A stretch of 64,000 bases of DNA, from positions 1-64,000 of the forward strand of contig NZ_JBNASF010000004.1 in the NCBI RefSeq assembly GCF_049720995.1. The letters run 5' to 3'. Origin of the DNA: Methanothermobacter sp049720995. GTDB taxonomy: Archaea; Methanobacteriota; Methanobacteria; Methanobacteriales; Methanothermobacteraceae. Position 1 is the first letter of the stretch. Each line of letters opens with the position of its first letter. The notes under the pieces are model-generated. The model had not been told where the DNA came from. It saw nothing but the letters and a program-made list of their open reading frames with translations, and ran no database searches. A program made the translations under genes and the position numbers. Positions 7,886-15,999 of the stretch are shown piece by piece.

Positions 7886-10399
7886 TTGATCATCAATTCA
7901 CTTGAACTCAGGAACATAAGGAGCTATGAATCAGGAACCGTCGAGTTTGATGATGGAGTGACCCTCTTTGAGGGGGATATAGGTTCAGGTAAGACGACGC
8001 TTCTACTTGCAATAGAATTCGCACTCTTCGGGCTGGGTGACCAGAGGGGTGACAGTCTTCTGAGGGCCACATCAAATTCAGGTTCGGTCAAACTCACCTT
8101 CACGGTTGATGGTGCAGAGTACACGATCTACAGGGAACTTAAAAGGACCCCCTCAGGGGTGCAGCAGGGGGAACTCTACATCAGAACACCCACCGGCAGA
8201 AGGAAACTATCTGCAAAGGAACTGAAGGCCGAGGTACTTAACATCCTGGGTTACAGGGAACCCCTGAATCCAAGGGCCAGGAGCAGGATATACCGCTACG
8301 CGGTCTTCACCCCACAGGAGCAGATGAAGAGCATAATAGAAACCGGGAGCAGGGACCGGCTTGAAAGGCTAAGGAAGGCCTTCGACCTTGAGAAGTACAG
8401 CAGAGCAGCGGATAATGCCAAGTTGCTTTCCGGGAAAATCAGAAGATCCGCAGAAAGCCTTGAGAATAAATCCTACGACCTGGAGGATAAGAAAAGGGAA
8501 CTCAGGAATATTATCAGTGAGAAGGGGAAAATGGAATCTGAGAGGAAAAAGCTTGACGCTGAAATCAGGGAAATCGAAGCAGAGATCAGCCAGCTGAAAC
8601 TGGAACTTAAAGAACTCCAGAAGGAGGAAAACAGGATCCGGGCAGCGGAAGATAAGATAGAATCCCTTCAGAATGAAATTAAAACCCTGATTTCATCCTC
8701 AGATCGTCTCAGGGAGAGAAACAGGGAGATAGAGGAGAATTATAGGAAATCCATGGATGAACTTCAGAAGTGCCGGAGGATGAGGGAGGAGCTTCAGGAG
8801 GAACTTGATTCACTCAGAAAGAATATTGAAGAGATGAAGGATGAAAGAGAATCCCTCAGAGAGGACTACGAAAAGTTCAGAGATGCTTCTACCAAGCTTG
8901 AAGGCCTCAGTAATCAACTTGAGATCCTCTCAGATATCAGAAACAATATGGAACTTGAAATCACCACAATTCAGGGTGAGATTGGCGGCCTCAAATCAGA
9001 GATAGGGAAACTGAAGTCCCTTGAGGATCCACGGTGCACTGAGGATGAGGTGAAAGCTGAGATAGCTGAACTTGAGGGCGAGGTATCGAAGCTCCAGCGG
9101 GAGCTGGGCGCCATATCCGGGAAGATAGAGGACTACATGTCCATCAAAGATATTGGTGTCTGCCCCACATGTGACCAGGACGTGGACCCTGAGTACATAG
9201 ACGATAAACTCAGAGATGCCCGGAAGAGGAAAAGGTCAGTTGAATCCAGCATAAATAAGCTTAAAGCGAAAATCGAAAATAAAAACAGACTCCTCGATCG
9301 TGTAAGAGAATACACAGGGTCCCGGGAAAAACTCAGTAAACTCACTGAGGACCTCAGGAAGAAGAAAGCCGAATGCGCTAAAAAGCAGGGGAACCTTGAG
9401 AACAATGAGAAGGAAATCAGGGAGATTAAATCAGATATAAACAAAAATGAAAGGATAATCAGTGACCTGAAGGATGTGGAATCCCGTTTCAGAAGAATTG
9501 ACGGGGATCTGGAAGCCCTCCGTGAGGGGGAGAGGGAATGTTCAGGCAGACTTTCGGAAACAGATTCAAGAATAAGGGAACTCCAGCGAAGAATCCCTGA
9601 ACTCAACCCTGAAACCAGTGAGGAATACAGAAAGAACCTCCAGAAGATCAGAGAAAACAATGAAACCATCGCTGAAAGGGAAGCGGAAATAAAGGAAAAC
9701 AGGGAGGCACTCAAAAACAGGGAGAAGGTGGAGGCCAGTATACAGGAGATCAGTGAAAGGCTTCGTAAACGTGAAGAATCAAAGGATGAGAAGAAACAGA
9801 TGATAGGATCAGTTGAGGGGAAAATCGAGGAAAAACAGTATCAGATCGAAAGGCTTAAGGCTGAAATTGATGAAAAGAAGAAACTCAAAAAACGGGCCAG
9901 TGAACTGAAGGACCATGTGACCTGGCTTGAATCCTACTTCATCCCTGCCCTCAGTGACATTGAGACCCATGTGATGGCACAGATAAACCATGAGTTCAAT
10001 GAGAGGTTCCAGAAATGGTTCAGGGTCCTGGTGGATGACCCGGATAAATCGGTGCGGGTTGACGAGGACTTCACACCCATCGTGGAGCAGGACGGCTACG
10101 AACAGAACCTTGAGTACCTCAGTGGTGGTGAGAGGACCAGCATAGCGCTTGCATACCGACTCGCCATCAGCATGGTGGTACAGACCCTGACCGATGTGAG
10201 GTCAGATATACTCATACTGGACGAACCAACAGATGGATTCAGCAAGGAGCAGCTCTACAAACTCAGGGACATCTTCGATGAACTTGAGGCCAGACAGATA
10301 ATCCTGGTATCCCATGAGGAGGAACTTGAAAACCTTGCAGACCACATATACCGGGTTGAAAAGTCCGATGGATTATCAGCCATCCAGCAGGCGGGTTAA
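7886..10399 (+). CDS. rad50: Rad50 SMC-like ATPase
   Basis: 837 residues. Walker A GSGKTT lies near residues 33-38. A long heptad-rich coiled coil (about 170-700) is interrupted by the zinc hook CPTC near 425-428. The C-terminal lobe has the signature YLSGGERTS near 743 and Walker B ILILDEPTDGF near 775. The protein forms the ATP-driven clamp of the Mre11-Rad50 complex. The start is TTG at 7886, seven bases after GGTG. No ATG precedes the conserved IINSLEL opening. It is the last gene of the operon. Confidence 0.95.
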   Translation: MIINSLELRNIRSYESGTVEFDDGVTLFEGDIGSGKTTLLLAIEFALFGLGDQRGDSLLRATSNSGSVKLTFTVDGAEYTIYRELKRTPSGVQQGELYIRTPTGRRKLSAKELKAEVLNILGYREPLNPRARSRIYRYAVFTPQEQMKSIIETGSRDRLERLRKAFDLEKYSRAADNAKLLSGKIRRSAESLENKSYDLEDKKRELRNIISEKGKMESERKKLDAEIREIEAEISQLKLELKELQKEENRIRAAEDKIESLQNEIKTLISSSDRLRERNREIEENYRKSMDELQKCRRMREELQEELDSLRKNIEEMKDERESLREDYEKFRDASTKLEGLSNQLEILSDIRNNMELEITTIQGEIGGLKSEIGKLKSLEDPRCTEDEVKAEIAELEGEVSKLQRELGAISGKIEDYMSIKDIGVCPTCDQDVDPEYIDDKLRDARKRKRSVESSINKLKAKIENKNRLLDRVREYTGSREKLSKLTEDLRKKKAECAKKQGNLENNEKEIREIKSDINKNERIISDLKDVESRFRRIDGDLEALREGERECSGRLSETDSRIRELQRRIPELNPETSEEYRKNLQKIRENNETIAEREAEIKENREALKNREKVEASIQEISERLRKREESKDEKKQMIGSVEGKIEEKQYQIERLKAEIDEKKKLKKRASELKDHVTWLESYFIPALSDIETHVMAQINHEFNERFQKWFRVLVDDPDKSVRVDEDFTPIVEQDGYEQNLEYLSGGERTSIALAYRLAISMVVQTLTDVRSDILILDEPTDGFSKEQLYKLRDIFDELEARQIILVSHEEELENLADHIYRVEKSDGLSAIQQAG

Positions 10400-10765
10400 A
10401 TTTTTAAAAGCCCATAGATACCTTTATTTCGATTTTTGAGACTTTGAAGAGTCCTTTAGATTTATATAAGTCTTTAAAATCATTTTAAATTCAAATTTCC
10501 ATTTTAATGTTGCTTTTAATTTGTTGAACATTCTGGTTCTTCTTTTAACATAAATAAGCTCTATAAGTGGCTCTTTATACAGGATTTATCTTCTGAATCT
10601 CCATTCTATCGGGGAGCCCCTCTGCCCCCAAACCTTAAATGGGATTCCATGAGGATCCCTATCTCCAAATAAAATGGGATGGATTCTCAGAGAATATACT
10701 GATATTAGAAAAGGATTCTGGTGGCTTTTTTTGATTAAAGGAGCTCTCAGAGCTTTTATTTCATG
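10400..10765. other. Non-coding AT-rich spacer after rad50
   Basis: No convincing gene is seen. T-rich runs just after rad50 may terminate its transcript. A small imperfect hairpin (GGAGCTC/GAGCTTT) lies near 10740-10757. Two similar AAATGGGAT stretches occur near 10639 and 10673. An RNA gene cannot be excluded by eye. Confidence 0.4.
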
Positions 10766-10850
10766 GAAACATTTATATACTATGATGATGTAACAATTGA
10801 CTCAGTGTCCTAAGCGACCTGAAGGGTTAGTATTGGACATGGAGGCGATA
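10765..10850 (+). promoter_or_regulatory. TATA box and leader of the secreted transglutaminase-like gene
   Basis: A TATA element (ATTTATATAC) lies at about 10770-10779, with a likely start of transcription near 10800. The leader of about 50 bases can fold: TGTCC near 10806 pairs with GGACA near 10835, and CTAA pairs with TTAG inside. It ends in the Shine-Dalgarno sequence GGAGGCG at 10841-10847. Confidence 0.5.
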
Positions 10851-10852
10851 GA

Positions 10853-11386
10853 ATTACGCGATTCAAAGCAGTCACAGTGCTCTTTGCACTGATGTTCACG
10901 GTGGGTTCAGTGCCCATCAGTGAGGCAACAAATACTGAAACAGAAAACGCAAAAATAGTGGCAAAAACACATACCATAAAGGCGGAACCTGTGAAGGTTG
11001 AAGCCGCATACAAGTACAAGAAATATAAAAAGACCTACAGGAAGAAGGTCAGGGCTACATACCGTACCAGTGTGAAAAAGAGGTACTCCAGATATAAGTA
11101 CTACAAGAAGAAGAGGGTACGGGCAGCCTACAGCACCAGCACGTACCGCTATGACCCGAACATAGGGGACTGCTGGGCTATGAGTGAATACTTATATAAA
11201 AGACTCACATCAGCCGGGAAGAAGGTGCGTATAATACAGTACGCCACTAGCATGTCCCCAAGACACCGCACAGTACAGGTGTACAGTGGCGGAAGCTGGG
11301 TGGACTATGACTACAGTGGCTACAACAAGATATACCACCCCACATCAAGGAAACCCGGCATGTTTGTGGTTAAATCATCGGCCTAA
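10853..11386 (+). CDS. Small secreted transglutaminase-like (Cys-His-Asp) protein
   Basis: With the start set at ATT 10853 (five bases after GGAGGCG) the protein has 177 residues and a complete signal peptide: ITRFK, then a hydrophobic stretch, ending VPISEA. Starting at the first conventional codon, GTG 10877, would remove the basic n-region. The mature part has a Lys/Tyr/Arg-rich stretch (about residues 50-100) and then a transglutaminase-like core: GDCWAMS (C107), RHRTVQVY (H138) and WVDYDY (D151/D153). The same triad order is used by pseudomurein endoisopeptidases (family C71). A role in cell-wall cleavage or cross-linking is inferred. The basic stretch might bind the anionic wall. Confidence 0.6.
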   Translation: MTRFKAVTVLFALMFTVGSVPISEATNTETENAKIVAKTHTIKAEPVKVEAAYKYKKYKKTYRKKVRATYRTSVKKRYSRYKYYKKKRVRAAYSTSTYRYDPNIGDCWAMSEYLYKRLTSAGKKVRIIQYATSMSPRHRTVQVYSGGSWVDYDYSGYNKIYHPTSRKPGMFVVKSSA

Positions 11387-11410
11387 AGAGGCCAACCCCC
11401 TTTATTTTTT
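11387..11410 (+). terminator. T-rich terminator after the transglutaminase-like gene
   Basis: The stop codon is followed by GGCC, C-rich sequence and then TTTATTTTTT, the T-rich form of intrinsic terminator used in archaea. Confidence 0.5.
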
Positions 11411-11572
11411 CAGATTTGATTCTTATCTCTGGATTCATCATATCATGATGTTTCCATAACTTTGGTTTTTTACTCTGGTTGCTGTGTCAAGGTTTGATTT
11501 TATGGTGTTTCAATAACTTTGGTTTTCACCCTGGTTGCCGTATCAATCATTCAGGGTTTGATTCTTATCCTC
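11411..11572. repeat. Diverged direct repeats at the 3' end of the TIR-like gene
   Basis: The minus-strand gene end (about 11504-11570) is repeated at about 11446-11500 with substitutions and a small deletion (offset near 57). A third partial copy matches about 20 bases at 11411-11430. These copies fill most of the convergent spacer. Confidence 0.8.
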
Positions 11573-11896
11573 GGGGTTAACCGCATCCTCAATGGCTCCC
11601 CCTATGCAGTGGGGGTTCCAGCCAACGATCTCGGAACTAACAGATTCAAGCTCCACCGGCACATTCTCAAGACCATATGGCCTCACGGTTATTATGGGCT
11701 TAGAGAGTTTCACAGCCCTCTTCACATCATCCATTATTTTTTTCTTCATGATTCCCCAGAGACCAGCAAGGATTATCACAGCATCTGCATCCTCGAGATC
11801 CGTCTTTCTCCACCTGTGACCTGAAAGGTCAAGTTTCTGTCTGAAGACACGGTAGTCCTCAATGTCACCCTCTGTTATGTAAAGCCTGACTTCCAT
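11543..11896 (-). CDS. MTH538-type TIR-like domain protein
   Basis: 117 residues from ATG 11896 (MEVRLYITEGDIEDYRVF). It matches the small single-domain family founded by Methanothermobacter MTH538, whose flavodoxin/CheY-like fold is related to TIR domains. Recognisable stretches include EDADAVIILAGLW and KPIITVRPYG. Its biochemical role is unknown, and NADase activity should not be assumed. GGAG lies seven or more bases before the ATG. A GTG 24 bases earlier is an alternative start. It follows korB on the same strand after 76 bases. Confidence 0.8.
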   Translation of the reverse strand: MEVRLYITEGDIEDYRVFRQKLDLSGHRWRKTDLEDADAVIILAGLWGIMKKKIMDDVKRAVKLSKPIITVRPYGLENVPVELESVSSEIVGWNPHCIGGAIEDAVNPEDKNQTLND

Positions 11897-11972
11897 ATCA
11901 GATTCTCCAGCATCACCCACTTCACGGATTCTCCGGCATAATACTTGAAGGTAGCATCAATTAAAATGCATA

Positions 11973-12839
11973 TCAGAGCACCCTCCTTGATTCAAGGAGG
12001 GCCTTCAGCTTACCAGGATCATGACTCCTCCTCCAAAGTGGAGTTTTGTCCTCACCGTATACACTGAGGTTCTCCTCAAATGTCCTTCCACCATCGGAAC
12101 GGTAGATCACACCCAGTGGAAACTTCCCTGAACCGTAACCCTCAAGGGACTTCTCAAAGGCAAGCATCCTGTCGGATGTGTCATGGTCAGTGTAGTAGGT
12201 GTTCTCACGGAACCACTGGAATGTATTGACACGGTTGAAGGTCACACAGGGCTGGAATATATCCACAAGGGCATAACCATGGTGTCTGATGGCATCAGCA
12301 AGAATCTCCCCTGTCCTCTCAATATCACCAGCAAAGGCCCGGGCAACGAAGGTGGCCCCCAGGGCAATGGCAACCGCAAGGGGGTTGAAGGGCTCCTCAA
12401 ATACACCTTGAACCTGCAAAGGGGTCCTGAAGCCGGGCTGACTGGTGGGGGAGGCCTGCCCCTTTGTGAGACCATAGACCATGTTGTTATGGACTATATT
12501 TGTTATATCAGGGTTCCTTCTGATGGCATGCATGAAGTGATTGCCGCCCTCACCGTACATGCATCCATCACCGCTCACATCAATAACGGTGAGCTCCGGG
12601 TTCACAGCCTTTATTGCCACAGCAGCCGGGAGGGACCTCCCATGAAGACCGTTGAAGTAATTGCACCTGAGATACTGGGGGAGCTTCCCTGCCTGACCTA
12701 TACCTGAGACAAGAACCAGCTTCTCAGGTGGTATATCAAGATCTGCAAGTGCCATCTTGAGGGCACGGAGAATCGAAAAGTTACCGCAACCAGGGCACCA
12801 GGCCACGTCTGCCTCAAGGTCATAGTCCCCGGGTTTCAT
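11973..12839 (-). CDS. 2-oxoacid:ferredoxin oxidoreductase, beta (TPP) subunit
   Basis: 288 residues. CPGCGNF near residue 15 and the thiamine-diphosphate motif VSGDGCMYG to HNNMVYGLTKGQ (about residues 85-130) identify the beta subunit of a 2-oxoacid oxidoreductase. The enzyme decarboxylates a 2-oxoacid to an acyl-CoA and reduces ferredoxin, or runs in reverse for CO2 fixation. The start overlaps the stop of the gamma-alpha gene by four bases (ATGA). The substrate is not decided by sequence. Both KorAB-type (2-oxoglutarate) and broader 2-oxoacid enzymes share this architecture. Confidence 0.85.
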   Translation of the reverse strand: MKPGDYDLEADVAWCPGCGNFSILRALKMALADLDIPPEKLVLVSGIGQAGKLPQYLRCNYFNGLHGRSLPAAVAIKAVNPELTVIDVSGDGCMYGEGGNHFMHAIRRNPDITNIVHNNMVYGLTKGQASPTSQPGFRTPLQVQGVFEEPFNPLAVAIALGATFVARAFAGDIERTGEILADAIRHHGYALVDIFQPCVTFNRVNTFQWFRENTYYTDHDTSDRMLAFEKSLEGYGSGKFPLGVIYRSDGGRTFEENLSVYGEDKTPLWRRSHDPGKLKALLESRRVL

Positions 12840-14509
12840 GCAAGAACCTCCCCTATGAATTTCCTTATCTCTTCAACACTGAAGGGCATACCATCATACT
12901 TGTTGAGACGATGGTCAACCTCAAAGCCGGCCTCAAGTTCAAGTAGATCAGCAAACTGTCCCCGGTAATTGTTCTCAATGGTGGCTGTCACCTCAAATGA
13001 GCCGAGAAGCTCACGGGTGTAAGGTGCCAGGGGGTAGACCTGACTGAAGTGCACCATGGTGACCTCAGCATCGGATGACCCGATGGCCTCCCTCACAGGC
13101 CAGTAGTTTGAACCCCAGCATATAACTGCACTGGAGTCATCACCCCAGACCTCAGGGGGAATGGCATCATCCCTGAGCATTTCAAGGCGCAGATTCCTCT
13201 TCTCAACCATTCTCCTTCTTATATTGAGGTCCTCTGTTATGAAGCCGTCCTCATCATGTTCATCTGAATCAACACGCACAAGCCCCTCGCCGTAACCTGG
13301 AATCCCCCGGGAGGAGATACCGTCCTCTGTGAAGCTGAACCTCCGATAGCCGGCATCCGTCTCAATGATATGATGCTCCGGCTCCACTCTGATTTCAGGT
13401 TCAGGGAGATTGTAGTAGAGGTCCGCCAGGTACTGGTCTGAGAGTATGAAGACAGGTATCTGGTACCTGTCTGCAAGGTTGAAGGCATGGGCCGCTATTT
13501 CAGAGGCATCCTCCAGTTTTCCGGGGGCGAATATGGCCCTTGCAAACTCCCCTGGTCCGGAGTAGAGGGCCAGGTTCAGGTCCTCCTGGGCTGTCCTCGT
13601 TGGAAGCCCAACCGCCGGTCCCGGACGTTGACCGATATATATCACCACCGGAGTCTCTATCATACCAGCAAGACCTACGGCCTCCTCCATCAGGGCAAAT
13701 CCACTCCCAGAGGTTGCAACAAGTGACCTGGCACCTGCATATGACGCCCCAAGGCACATGTTTATGGCTGCAATCTCATCCTCAGCCTGCTCAAATACCA
13801 TCTCAAATTCATCTGCATTCTCTGCAATGAATATCTGGAGGGGACTTGAGGGGGTCATTGGGTAGGAGGACATGAACCTGCAACCCCCTGCTATGCACCC
13901 GATACCCACGGCCTCAGTGCCATTGAGGATCACGTGTTCCCTGACAGAGGGGTCAGGGTCAACGGAGACTCTCAGGTGGTCCCTGAGTTCCTCACCCAGT
14001 TCGTAACCTCTCCTTCCAGCCATGAGGTCTGCATTGAGGATCTCGGGCCCCTTGCGCTCAAAGAGTGACCTTATGGCATCATCAAAGACACTCTCCCTGA
14101 CCCTGAAGAGACGGGCTGCGGCGCCTGCAGCCACAACATTGGCGAATATCCGCCCCCCCAGCTTCTCAGCCTCCTCAAGTATGGGCAGGCCCACGGCATC
14201 CTCCTCACCAAAGCTCTCATCTGCAATAATCAGTGTCCCGTTGATTCTCTCCCTCAGGTGGTCCACTGCCCCGGGGCTCAGGGCAAAGAGGACATCGATA
14301 CGGTCCACAAATGCCCTCACAGGCTCTGATGAAACCCTTATCAGGGTGGAGTTTTCACCGCCACGCACACGGGACATGTACTCCTTGGAGGAGAATATAT
14401 GGTACCCTGTGGCCATGAAGGCCCTTATAAGGAGTGCCTCAACGGTCTGTATCCCCTGCCCGGCCTCACCGCAGAGGACCAGTGCAACATCATCCATGAC
14501 CTCCTTCAT
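12836..14509 (-). CDS. 2-oxoacid:ferredoxin oxidoreductase, fused gamma-alpha subunit
   Basis: 557 residues. The N-terminal gamma domain (LCGEAGQGIQT near residue 12, about residues 1-190) is fused to the pyrimidine-binding alpha domain, with YPMTPSSPL near residue 215, LEDASE and a C-terminal transketolase-like segment. Fused gamma-alpha with a separate beta is a known two-subunit form of this enzyme. No separate delta (ferredoxin-type) subunit is nearby. ATG 14509 follows GGTGA by eight bases. An internal ATG at 14497 is less likely because GGAGGT would sit too close to it. Confidence 0.85.
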   Translation of the reverse strand: MKEVMDDVALVLCGEAGQGIQTVEALLIRAFMATGYHIFSSKEYMSRVRGGENSTLIRVSSEPVRAFVDRIDVLFALSPGAVDHLRERINGTLIIADESFGEEDAVGLPILEEAEKLGGRIFANVVAAGAAARLFRVRESVFDDAIRSLFERKGPEILNADLMAGRRGYELGEELRDHLRVSVDPDPSVREHVILNGTEAVGIGCIAGGCRFMSSYPMTPSSPLQIFIAENADEFEMVFEQAEDEIAAINMCLGASYAGARSLVATSGSGFALMEEAVGLAGMIETPVVIYIGQRPGPAVGLPTRTAQEDLNLALYSGPGEFARAIFAPGKLEDASEIAAHAFNLADRYQIPVFILSDQYLADLYYNLPEPEIRVEPEHHIIETDAGYRRFSFTEDGISSRGIPGYGEGLVRVDSDEHDEDGFITEDLNIRRRMVEKRNLRLEMLRDDAIPPEVWGDDSSAVICWGSNYWPVREAIGSSDAEVTMVHFSQVYPLAPYTRELLGSFEVTATIENNYRGQFADLLELEAGFEVDHRLNKYDGMPFSVEEIRKFIGEVLA

Positions 14510-14561
14510 TTAAACATTCACCCCCATTCTCTATTTTCATATTCTTTTTCAGGTGGCCCCA

Positions 14562-15053
14562 TCAGAGGAGCCTCCTGAGGTAGCATCTTCGCTCCCTGTT
14601 CTTCTCAAGGTACTGCTGGTGGTACTCCTCGGCCTCATAGAAGGTACCTGCCGGTTCAATTGCCGTCACAATCCTTCCACCGAACCCTCCAGACTCCTCA
14701 AGTTTCCGCCTTGACTCCAGCGCCAGCCTCCTCTGCTCATCGTCATGGTAGAATATCACTGACCGGTACTGCTCACCGACGTCAGGGCCCTGCCTGTTGA
14801 GGCTTGTGGGGTCATGGATGCTCCAGAAGACATCAAGGAGTTCGCTGTAGCTTACAAGAGCAGGGTCAAAGGTGACCTCAACAACCTCAGCGTGTCCTGT
14901 AAGTCCGGTGCAGACATCCTCATAGGCTGGGTTTTCCATGTGGCCGCCCATGTACCCCACACGGGTGGATACAACACCCCTGACTCTCCTGAATGCGTCC
15001 TCAACTCCCCAGAAGCATCCGGCACCGAAGGTGGCCTTCTTATATCTCTCCAT
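14562..15053 (-). CDS. msrA: Peptide-methionine (S)-S-oxide reductase
   Basis: 163 residues of the MsrA family. The catalytic Cys is in GAGCFWG (C13), followed by RVGYMGGHMENPAYEDVCTGLTGHAE pieces and the YRSVIFYHDDEQ segment. It repairs oxidised methionine in proteins, which matters in a strict anaerobe exposed to oxygen. I take ATG 15053, with GGTGA five bases upstream, over the GTG three codons earlier. That ribosome-binding site sits in a copied 3' end of the upstream pilin-like gene. Confidence 0.92.
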   Translation of the reverse strand: MERYKKATFGAGCFWGVEDAFRRVRGVVSTRVGYMGGHMENPAYEDVCTGLTGHAEVVEVTFDPALVSYSELLDVFWSIHDPTSLNRQGPDVGEQYRSVIFYHDDEQRRLALESRRKLEESGGFGGRIVTAIEPAGTFYEAEEYHQQYLEKNRERRCYLRRLL

Positions 15054-15058
15054 AAATT

Positions 15059-15145
15059 TCACCTACCTGATACGTTACTATATGGCCCCCTCCCTGGTAT
15101 ATCGGGTCTTTCAGGCCATTCATGTCACCTACCCTGATACGTTAC
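15059..15145. repeat. Echo of a gene end that supplies the msrA ribosome-binding site
   Basis: The 3' end of the upstream gene (15125-15145, with last codons, stop and GGTGA on the minus strand) is repeated at 15059-15078 with one base missing. The copy carries the GGTGA used by msrA. Confidence 0.85.
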
Positions 15146-15692
15146 CACGCACCTGGGCCTGGTCTGCGGTGAACCTGAAGGGTGAGCCGCCACCTCCGGC
15201 TATTGAGAACGACATGATTACACTTCCAGTGGGGTTCTTACGGTAGTCAAAGGGGCCGCTGATGGTCCAGGAGTAGGTCTGGTTTCCAATCTTCAGTGTC
15301 CACCTTCCCCTCTGGCCTATGCCCTTTAGGTCATCAGCACCTCCCATGGGGTCACCGACACCACCCTCCACCGTGAAACTGGTGCCGGCGCTCATCCGTC
15401 CAAGGTTGAAGGTCCTGCTTGATCCTGGCTGGAGGAGGAAGAAGTAGTTTCCAGGGTCCCCTGATATGATGTGCCGGCTGCCCCCATCTGTGGTGTTATT
15501 GGCCTCATAGATGAACTTGCTCTTCGACGGACCTATATTGGTTACTGTGAGCTTCACCTCAACTGTCTCGTTACCCGGGACCTTGAAGTAGGAGCTGTAT
15601 ATGTAGAGGGCTGCAACCGCGATTATTATGATGGCTGCGAAAAGAAGTATGTACTCTGCACCCCCCTGTCCACCTCTATCCTTCATTATCAT
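15129..15692 (-). CDS. Class III signal-peptide (pilin-like) protein
   Basis: 187 residues. The N-terminus KDRGGQGGAEYILLF followed by a 20-residue hydrophobic helix is the class III (EppA-processed) archaeal prepilin signal, with Q right after the probable cleavage point and E at +5 or so. The rest is a beta-rich exported domain with Ser/Thr/Gly-rich stretches. It is likely a minor pilin or other pilus-like surface subunit. ATG 15692 has no Shine-Dalgarno sequence. A TATA-like TTTATATAAA lies about 30 bases upstream, so the mRNA may be leaderless. An internal ATG at 15686 is the alternative. Confidence 0.7.
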   Translation of the reverse strand: MIMKDRGGQGGAEYILLFAAIIIIAVAALYIYSSYFKVPGNETVEVKLTVTNIGPSKSKFIYEANNTTDGGSRHIISGDPGNYFFLLQPGSSRTFNLGRMSAGTSFTVEGGVGDPMGGADDLKGIGQRGRWTLKIGNQTYSWTISGPFDYRKNPTGSVIMSFSIAGGGGSPFRFTADQAQVRGNVSG

Positions 15693-15739
15693 GTAAGATA
15701 TATATTGTATGATTATTTATATAAAACTGAGGTGTGACA
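15693..15739. promoter_or_regulatory. Divergent AT-rich promoter region
   Basis: The 47 bases between the pilin-like gene and the cell-wall operon contain TATATATTGTATG and TTTATATAAAAC, TATA-like in both directions. The plus-strand gene has GAGGTG before its ATG while the minus-strand gene has none. Confidence 0.45.
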
Positions 15740-15979
15740 ATGGGACCCGGGGCAGCTTCTGAAACTCCGCCTGTGAGCATGGAGGTTATATTAACTGCGG
15801 CGGCCGTGACCCTTGCGGTTGCAGCGGTCATCATACTGATTTTATTTATAGGTAAACGCAAGAGGTCAGGGAAGGAAGAGGAAAAACCTCTCAGGCCAGA
15901 GGTGTCAAAGAACGAGGATATAATATCCCAGCTCAAGGAGGAATACGGGGTTTCCGATGATGATTCAGGGGACGATTAA
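15740..15979 (+). CDS. Small single-span membrane protein
   Basis: 79 residues: a short N-terminus, one hydrophobic helix (about residues 15-37, ending LFIGKRKRS) and a charged, acidic cytoplasmic tail ending in DDDSGDD. ATG 15740 follows GAGGTG. GTG 15734 is less likely. It is 20 bases upstream of the first Mur ligase and probably cotranscribed, so a membrane-tethering role in wall synthesis is possible but unsupported by motif. Confidence 0.6.
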   Translation: MGPGAASETPPVSMEVILTAAAVTLAVAAVIILILFIGKRKRSGKEEEKPLRPEVSKNEDIISQLKEEYGVSDDDSGDD

Positions 15980-15999
15980 AAGTTAAGATCGGTGAACCA

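Noticed and set aside
9133..9714. Minus-strand frame inside rad50
   Set aside because: Ser/Leu-rich translation typical of the complement of coiled-coil coding sequence.
10739..10765. Hairpin before the transglutaminase-like gene as a riboswitch
   Set aside because: It lies upstream of the TATA box, so it would not be in the transcript, and pairing is weak.
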